From: an uncultured Eubacteriales bacterium
Lineage (GTDB): Bacteria > Bacillota > Clostridia > Oscillospirales > Oscillospiraceae
DNA length: 24,964 nt
NCBI GenBank assembly: GCA_934597725.1
Contig: CAKTSK010000028.1
Span: forward strand, 1-24,964
Direction: 5' to 3'
A model generated the notes under the pieces. The model was not told where the DNA came from and searched no databases. It saw only the letters and a program-made list of their open reading frames with translations. Shown piece by piece: positions 20,652-24,964 of this stretch (position 1 is the stretch's first letter; each line of letters starts with the position of its first letter). A program made the translations under genes and the position numbers.

Positions 20652-20868
20652 TAAAAAAATCTCCGCCTCTTTTGATGCAAAGAGACGAAGAGTATTTTCT
20701 CCGCGGTACCACTCTTATTGGCGTCCAACAACGCCCACTCAAATAGCTCACGCTCCGGGGTGAGACGCCAGCTCCCTCCATGCGGTCTTGCACCAGCCGG
20801 CCGCTCTCTGTCATGGATCTGGAAAAGGCATATTCCCTTCATCGCGCAACGGTATCAAATTTTCCACT
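20652..20868 (-). promoter_or_regulatory. T-box leader of the leucine operon
   Basis: The T-box core AGAGTGGTACCGCGG (plus 20701-20715) is unmistakable. The AG-bulge motif ACAGAGAGC and the conserved GGTGCAAGACC of stem I are present, as is the GATGA motif near 20843. Antiterminator arms AAGAGT (plus 20711-20716 in complement) and ACTCTT (plus 20688-20693 in complement) compete with the terminator. Uncharged tRNA should promote readthrough. The genes imply tRNA-Leu. Two leucine codons occur on the 3' side of stem I, CTG (20769-20771) and CTC (20762-20764); I could not decide which is the specifier. Confidence 0.95.
20653..20691 (-). terminator. T-box conditional terminator
   Basis: On the minus strand TCTTCGTCTCTTT pairs with AAAGAGGCGGAGA (13 bp, with G-U pairs) around a 6-nt loop and is followed by T7. 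Its 5' arm overlaps the antiterminator arm ACTCTT, so the two folds exclude each other. Confidence 0.9.
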
Positions 20869-20874
20869 GCATAC

Positions 20875-20903
20875 AGAATAGCCGATGCCCTCCCCTTTGT
20901 CAA
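20875..20903 (-). promoter_or_regulatory. Promoter of the leuACDB operon
   Basis: On the minus strand a perfect TTGACA (20898-20903), 17 nt and TATTCT (20875-20880, 4/6). Start expected near 20868, giving a 254-nt leader. Confidence 0.75.
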
Positions 20904-21000
20904 GAGGGCAATTTTCCACAAAACCCACCGGCCTATCGTCCACTAAGGCTACCCCATCCGTCCCACAAACACCCAAAGCGTCGCAGATCAGCCCACAAGT

Positions 21001-21090
21001 GCAAACACCCCGGCCGCGGGCGGCCGGGGTGTTTGCGCGCAGGGGGCTGCATCCCCCTAAGTTTTGAAGCCCCGCGCAGCGGGTTCAAAC
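21001..21090 (-). terminator. Three successive hairpins after the 3-hydroxyacyl-CoA dehydrogenase gene
   Basis: In order from the gene: GTTTGAACCCGC..GCGGGGCTTCAAAAC (21061-21090), AGGGG..CCCCT (21041-21058), and a perfect 16-bp stem GCAAACACCCCGGCCG / CGGCCGGGGTGTTTGC (21001-21036). No long U-tract follows any of them on the minus strand, so termination plus 3'-end protection is the likely role. Confidence 0.65.
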
Positions 21091-21091
21091 C

Positions 21092-21946
21092 TTACTTGCT
21101 ATAATCGTAGAAGCCCTTGCCGCTCTTCCGGCCCAGACGGCCGGCACGATAGAGGACCTTATACAGGTGGGCGGGACGATACTTGGAGTCGGCGGTCTCC
21201 CGATACAGGGACTCCATGACCTCGATCATCACGTCGATGCCGATGGCGTCGGCCAGCTTCAGGGGACCCATGGGCAGGTTGTAGCCCAGCTCGCAGGCCT
21301 TGTCGATGTCCTCATAAGAGCACACGTTCTCCCCGGCCAGGATGGCGGCCTCGTTCATCATGGGGCACATGACCCGGTTGGCGATGAACATGGGCACGTC
21401 GGTGACGGTGACGAACTCCTTGCCGAAGCCCTTGGCCACGACCTTGCCGGTCTCGATGGTGTCCTCGGAGGTGTCGTAAGCGTTGATGATCTCCACCAGC
21501 TTCATGGCAGGCACGGGGCTGAAGAAGTGCATCCCCAGGAACTTCTCGGGGCGCTGAGAGGCAGCGGCCAGCTCCGTGATGCTCAGGGAGGAGGTGTTGG
21601 AGACGAAAATGGCCTCGGGCTTGATGACGGGCGCCATCTTGGCAAAGGCGTCCTTCTTCAGCTCCATGTTCTCCACCATGGCCTCGAAGACGATGTCCAC
21701 GTCCTTCAGGTCGTCCAGCTCGATGGTGGCCTTCAGGCGGCCCAGCCAGGCGTCGGCCTGCTCCTGGGTGATCTTTCCCTTGGCGATCTTCTTTTCAAAG
21801 TTCTTCTTGATGCCAGCCACGCCCTTCTCCAGGGTGGGGGTTCTGTGGTTGTAGAGGACCACGTCATAGCCGCCCTCCAGTGCCACCTGGGCGATGCCTC
21901 TGCCCATCAGGCCTGCGCCGTACACGCCAACAGTCTTCACGTCCAT
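21092..21946 (-). CDS. 3-hydroxybutyryl-CoA (3-hydroxyacyl-CoA) dehydrogenase
   Basis: A 284-residue cytoplasmic NAD(P)-dependent dehydrogenase, the length of clostridial Hbd. The Rossmann motif is GVYGAGLMGRGIAQVAL (residues 7-23). SNTSSLSITELA (116-127) and GMHFFSPVPAMKLVEII follow, with catalytic His140 and Glu152. The C-terminal helical domain contains PMFIANRVMCPMMNEA and ELGYNLPMGPLKLADAIGIDV. ATG 21946 follows AAGGAG by 10 nt; the upstream in-frame ATG has no RBS. It interconverts 3-hydroxyacyl-CoA and acetoacyl-CoA. The divergent acyl-CoA dehydrogenase and hydratase-family genes supply the flanking chemistry of a four-carbon (butyrate-like) cycle. No thiolase, etfAB or CoA-transferase is in the window. 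Confidence 0.93.
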   Translation of the reverse strand: MDVKTVGVYGAGLMGRGIAQVALEGGYDVVLYNHRTPTLEKGVAGIKKNFEKKIAKGKITQEQADAWLGRLKATIELDDLKDVDIVFEAMVENMELKKDAFAKMAPVIKPEAIFVSNTSSLSITELAAASQRPEKFLGMHFFSPVPAMKLVEIINAYDTSEDTIETGKVVAKGFGKEFVTVTDVPMFIANRVMCPMMNEAAILAGENVCSYEDIDKACELGYNLPMGPLKLADAIGIDVMIEVMESLYRETADSKYRPAHLYKVLYRAGRLGRKSGKGFYDYSK

Positions 21947-22114
21947 GTTTCTGCAACTCCTTAAATACATTGATCTCTTCCCCGGCATCGGGGAGTATAC
22001 GCAGCGGGTGCGGGATGGCCCGACGCCGCCGTTTCATTCAGAATCAGGATGACGCGGATGGTGCATTTTCTGCCCGGCCGCCCGGACCGGGCGTTTCTGC
22101 CCCGCGTCTGTCCT

Positions 22115-22143
22115 ATCTTACAGGAAGAACCCGTCCTCGTCAA
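22115..22143 (-). promoter_or_regulatory. Promoter of the 3-hydroxyacyl-CoA dehydrogenase gene
   Basis: On the minus strand TTGACG (22138-22143, 5/6), 17 nt, and TAAGAT (22115-22120, 4/6). Confidence 0.6.
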
Positions 22144-22391
22144 GGGTTGTTTTTCCCTTTCTTACAATTTTTCTCCCCCCTGCCCCGACAGCCATAGCAG
22201 TTTCCACAGAACCGCCGCCGACGGAAGACCCCCATGTTTTCTTCTATTTTGCAGATAATATGCAGGTTTTCCGTCACTTTTTTGTGCCCTTTGTCCCCTT
22301 CCGGCTGCGTGTGCCAATTTTTTGTAGTGCGCTTTAACTAACAAAGCGGTCAAAAATAATCAATATATGGCATGTGCCCCCCCATTTCTTA

Positions 22392-22400
22392 TGATATAAT
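22392..22400 (+). promoter_or_regulatory. Extended -10 promoter of the acyl-CoA dehydrogenase gene
   Basis: TG-A-TATAAT is a perfect extended -10 element about 120 nt upstream of the start codon. The region 17 nt further upstream is a C7 run and not a -35. Confidence 0.7.
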
Positions 22401-22519
22401 AATCCTGTAGAAGTTGCCCCGTGTGGAAGGCACATCGCTGTGGGCAGTCTTCTGATTGCCCAGGCAAATTGTCTCAATGCTTGTGACGCAAGACATTATT
22501 TACAGGAGGAATCTTTATC

Positions 22520-23740
22520 ATGGAATTCAAACTGAATGAAGACCAGCAGATGATCCACGACCTCGCGAAGGATTTTGCTGAGTCTGTACTGCAGCCCCGT
22601 ATCGACGAGATCGAAGCCGGCGAGATGGTCGAGGTCAGCAATGGCCAGAAGCATCCCCAGCTGCCCCACGACATCCACGAGCAGCTGGCCGAGTGCGGCT
22701 TCATCGGCATCAGCTTCCCCGAGGAGTATGACGGCCTGGGTATGGGCCACGTGGAGCAGGCTATCGTCATCAAGGAACTCAGCCGTGTCTCCCCCTCCGT
22801 GGGCAAGTGCCTGGACGTGTACATCCTGGGCCTGGAGGCTCTGGACCTGTATGCCAACCACGAGCAGAAGCTGAAGTATCTGGCTCCCTGCTGCCGCGGT
22901 GAGCAGACCGTCTCCTTCGCTTTCACCGAGCCCGAGACCGGTTCCGACCCCAAGATGCTGAAGACCCGTCTGGAGAAGCAGGCCGACGGCACCTACAAGC
23001 TCAACGGCGTCAAGCGCTTCATCTCCAACGCTGGTTATGACGGCCCCTGCGTGCTGTTCGCTCTGCAGAAGGACGAGGAGTCCGGCAAGGACCTGGTCAC
23101 CGGCCTGGTCATCGACAAGTTCTGCGAGGGTTACTCCATCTCCTCCCCCTGGGAGAAGATCGGCTATCGCGGCTCCGAGGTCTATGACATCTTCATGGAC
23201 GACATCGTCGTGACCGAGGACCAGATCCTGGGCAAGCCCGGTGACGGCTTCACCCAGCTGCTGGGCACCACCGCTTATGGTAAGCTGGGCTTCACCGCCG
23301 TGTTCGTTGGTACTGCTCTGGGCGCTGCCGACCTGGCTCTGAAGTACTGCCAGGAGAAGCTGCACCGCGGCAAGTCCATCACCAAGTTCCCCACCACTCA
23401 GCTGCGTCTGTCCACCATGCTGACCTATGCTCACACCGCTGAGCTGCTGATGCTGGAGGCTGCTGACTACTGCGACCACAACCACTTCGCCAACGACGAC
23501 ATCGACACCATGCGTGCTGTCCAGGCCCGTACCGCTCAGGCCAAGGGCTATGCCGCCGAGACCGCTACCAAGGTCGCTACCATGGCTGTCAACGCCATGG
23601 GCGCTTACGGCGTGTGCGATGAGTACCAGGCTGAGCGCTTCCTGCGCGACGCTGCTGTGGCTCCCAACATCGAGGGCTCCGGCGACATCCAGTACCTCAT
23701 CCACGGCATGTATGTCGCTGCCAACGGCAACACCAACTAA
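22520..23740 (+). CDS. Acyl-CoA dehydrogenase (butyryl-CoA-dehydrogenase-like)
   Basis: A 406-residue FAD flavoenzyme with all family blocks. The N-terminal helical domain starts MEFKLNEDQQMIHDLAKDFA. FAFTEPETGSDPKMLKT is signature 1, with FAD and substrate contacts. LNGVKRFISNAGYDGP and PWEKIGYRGSEVYDIFMDDIVV form the middle beta-domain. The C-terminal NAMGAYGVCDEYQAERFLRDAAVAPNIEGSGDIQYL carries the catalytic base Glu385 in the IEG position used by short/medium-chain members. The AGGAGG site lies 9 nt upstream. Substrate chain length cannot be fixed, and etfAB is not adjacent. Codon use is strongly GCT/CGT/GGT-shifted compared with neighbours such as htpG, suggesting very high expression. 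It is probably co-transcribed with the hydratase-family gene downstream (122-nt gap, no terminator). Confidence 0.92.
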   Translation: MEFKLNEDQQMIHDLAKDFAESVLQPRIDEIEAGEMVEVSNGQKHPQLPHDIHEQLAECGFIGISFPEEYDGLGMGHVEQAIVIKELSRVSPSVGKCLDVYILGLEALDLYANHEQKLKYLAPCCRGEQTVSFAFTEPETGSDPKMLKTRLEKQADGTYKLNGVKRFISNAGYDGPCVLFALQKDEESGKDLVTGLVIDKFCEGYSISSPWEKIGYRGSEVYDIFMDDIVVTEDQILGKPGDGFTQLLGTTAYGKLGFTAVFVGTALGAADLALKYCQEKLHRGKSITKFPTTQLRLSTMLTYAHTAELLMLEAADYCDHNHFANDDIDTMRAVQARTAQAKGYAAETATKVATMAVNAMGAYGVCDEYQAERFLRDAAVAPNIEGSGDIQYLIHGMYVAANGNTN

Positions 23741-23862
23741 TTTTTCTTCGTTTGAACCGTTTCCGCGTACCGCGTGTCAGTCGGCCCCTCGGGGTCGGCT
23801 GGCATCGGTGCGGGGAGACGCTGGCCGAAGAGGCCAAATAATAATGATGGAGGATTTTTATC

Positions 23863-24729
23863 ATGAAACCTGTTTATCCCGCAGCCAGAGAGTTGCCTTC
23901 TTATGAGAACCTGCTGCTCGAGATGATCGAGCCCCACATCCTGAAGGTCACCCTGAACAGACCCAAGGCATACAACGCTCTGTCCCACGACCTGGTCCGT
24001 GAGCTGACCGAGCTGTCCCAGTGGCTGGTCGACGAGTACTACAACATCCGTGTTGTCCTGCTGTACGGCGGCGACGAGGGCAAGGGCTTCTGCGCTGGCC
24101 TGGACGTCAAGCAGGGTCTGACCGACTATGAGAAGACCGTCCCCGGTTTCTATCACTATCAGATCAAGCTGGGCGAGCTGGAGATGTACATGTCCAAGAC
24201 TCCTCAGCCCTGGATCACCCTGATCGACAACGTGTCCGGCGGCGGCGGCTTCTCTCTGGCTATGGCTTCCGACATCCGTGTCTGCACCAAGACCGCTCGC
24301 TTCTCCTGCTTCTATGCTAACGTGGGCATCGGCGGCTGCGACATGTCCTCCTCCTACTTCCTGCCCCGTCTGATCGGCACCGGCCGTGCATTCGAGATGA
24401 TGCTGACCGGCAACTTCATCGACGCTGAGGAAGCTTGGAACCTGGGCCTGGTGTCCAAGGTTGTCGAGGACCGTGCTGCTCTGGTTCCCGCTGGCCTGGA
24501 GCTGGCTCGCGTGATCGCTGCCAAGGACCCCATGGCTGTCCGCCTGACCAAGGAAGCTATGCGCGCCAACGTCGACTCCGCTGGTTTCGACAACGCCCTG
24601 CAGGTTGAGAACCGCAACCAGACCCTGATGATCGCCCACAACATGAACAAGGACGCTTCTCAGGATCCCATCGGCAAGTATTGGATCGAGGATCGTACCG
24701 ATCCCATGAACCCCAAGGGTGCCAACTAA
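23863..24729 (+). CDS. Enoyl-CoA hydratase/isomerase (crotonase) family protein
   Basis: A 288-residue crotonase-fold protein from ATG 23863 (GGAGG about 9 nt upstream). The first oxyanion-hole segment is GFCAGLDVKQG (residues 75-85) and the second is SGGGGFSLAMASDIRV (125-140). IGGCDMSSSYFLPRLIGTGRAFEMMLTG and AWNLGLVSKVVE follow. Relative to rat-type hydratase both catalytic glutamates are absent: Ser131 replaces Glu144 and Tyr151 aligns with Glu164. This is typical of the GCDMxxSYxLPR subgroup, which has an Asp (Asp160 here) nearby, as in dienoyl-CoA isomerase-like enzymes. It is therefore safer to call it a crotonase-family enzyme acting on an acyl-CoA than an enoyl-CoA hydratase. Like the upstream gene it has GCT/CGT-rich codons. 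A strong terminator follows. Confidence 0.88.
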   Translation: MKPVYPAARELPSYENLLLEMIEPHILKVTLNRPKAYNALSHDLVRELTELSQWLVDEYYNIRVVLLYGGDEGKGFCAGLDVKQGLTDYEKTVPGFYHYQIKLGELEMYMSKTPQPWITLIDNVSGGGGFSLAMASDIRVCTKTARFSCFYANVGIGGCDMSSSYFLPRLIGTGRAFEMMLTGNFIDAEEAWNLGLVSKVVEDRAALVPAGLELARVIAAKDPMAVRLTKEAMRANVDSAGFDNALQVENRNQTLMIAHNMNKDASQDPIGKYWIEDRTDPMNPKGAN

Positions 24730-24748
24730 TTGATCGTTTGATCATCTC

Positions 24749-24780
24749 AAAAACCTCCGGCTTCGGCCGGAGGTTTTTTT
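24749..24780 (+). terminator. Terminator of the acyl-CoA dehydrogenase / crotonase unit
   Basis: ACCTCCGGC-TTCG-GCCGGAGGT is a 9-bp stem with a stable UUCG loop followed by T7, with AAAAA upstream. A small palindrome TGATC-GTTT-GATCA (24731-24744) precedes it. Confidence 0.96.
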
Positions 24781-24964
24781 GTGCCCTGGACAGACCGCCC
24801 CACCGGTGGACCGGCGCCCGCAGCCGGCGGGGCTGTGTGTCCGGGACAGACAGTTCGGACCACTCCCCTCCCCTGCTCACCGGTTTGTTTTTGGGGGAAG
24901 CAGCGCCGGTGAATTTCGGCCCGGCCTCAGAAGAAGGTTCTGAGCCTGGTGCTCTGCCTGGCCG
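24781..24964. other. Right-edge sequence without a recognisable gene
   Basis: 184 nt. No start codon with an RBS and no known protein fragment were recognised on either strand. A CACCGG..CCGGTG inverted repeat (about 24880-24911) spans a short T-rich loop. A gene could begin beyond the edge. Confidence 0.5.

Larger units (their letters stand above)
21947..22519. other. Divergent regulatory region between the hydroxyacyl-CoA dehydrogenase and acyl-CoA dehydrogenase genes
   Basis: 573 nt with no credible gene. It holds a minus-strand promoter (22115-22143) with a 162-nt leader containing CGCCCGG..CCGGGCG and TCCCCG-GCAT-CGGGGA hairpins and two GGGCAGAAA segments. An AT-richer stretch and the dyad CGCTTT-N7-AAAGCG (22330-22348) lie upstream of the plus-strand extended -10 promoter at 22392-22400. 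The plus-strand leader of about 112 nt contains GGGCA..TGCCC (22442-22461). Confidence 0.6.

Noticed and set aside
17576..20746. A 1056-codon open frame on the plus strand across the leucine operon
   Set aside because: It is opposite leuD, leuC and leuA and runs through the T-box. The composition is the same repetitive Gly/His/Val/Asp pattern as other antisense shadows.
22321..22350. Rex operator upstream of the acyl-CoA dehydrogenase gene
   Set aside because: TTTAACTAACAAA contains pieces of the Rex half-sites but not the TTGTTAA-N4-TTAACAA arrangement.
22162..22353. A 63-codon minus-strand frame in the dehydrogenase intergenic region
   Set aside because: It has a TTG start without an RBS, low-complexity content, and lies over the promoter region.
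1..24964. CRISPR arrays, tRNA/rRNA genes, insertion sequences, phage or defence genes
   Set aside because: None was found on reading both strands; repeats are limited to short dyads and the one 24-nt leader duplication.

Overview
The window reads as one contiguous piece of chromosome from a GC-rich member of the Clostridia. The best guess is the Oscillospiraceae (Flavonifractor / Intestinimonas / Pseudoflavonifractor-like). The reasons are the strong GCC/CTG/GAG codon preference, Gram-positive ribosome binding sites (AGGAGG), a T-box leader on the leucine operon, a CIRCE element, and acyl-CoA genes of the kind used in butyrate-type metabolism. The genus is an inference. No rRNA, tRNA, CRISPR array, prophage, transposase or insertion sequence was seen.

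Left part (1-4921): the 3' end of recG; a minus-strand padR regulator with its translationally coupled membrane-protein partner, which is broken by two frameshifts and a stop; then four plus-strand genes of unknown function for envelope or secreted proteins (a lipoprotein, a polytopic membrane protein, a secreted protein and a single-pass membrane protein). The last two carry near-identical 24-nt hairpin leaders.

Middle part (4922-12168): htpG behind a sigma-A promoter and an unusually long, perfect CIRCE palindrome; a CarD-type regulator; a flavodoxin whose promoter carries two identical-type TTAGC-N4-GCTAA palindromes three helical turns apart; a small secreted or anchored protein; and mgtE behind a consensus promoter and a long structured leader. 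That leader contains an unlisted 32-codon reading frame with a good ribosome binding site, acidic/proline-rich codons, and several mutually exclusive pairings that include sequestration of the mgtE ribosome binding site. This is the most interesting object in the window. A pyridoxamine-phosphate-oxidase-fold protein and a divergent Crp/Fnr-family regulator follow.

Right part (12169-24964): a small His-rich membrane protein preceded by a tiny reading frame; a translationally coupled patatin / hydratase pair; a GtrA protein coupled to an unknown protein; the complete leuACDB operon on the minus strand, controlled by a T-box; a 3-hydroxyacyl-CoA dehydrogenase; and, divergent from it, an acyl-CoA dehydrogenase and an enoyl-CoA hydratase-family gene. 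These last three genes have the biochemistry of a (butyryl-CoA-like) beta-oxidation or reverse beta-oxidation segment. The acyl-CoA dehydrogenase and hydratase genes show a GCT/CGT-rich codon usage typical of very highly expressed genes.

The window is mostly housekeeping and core metabolism. Its novelty lies in regulatory RNA and operators rather than in a new defence or mobile system.
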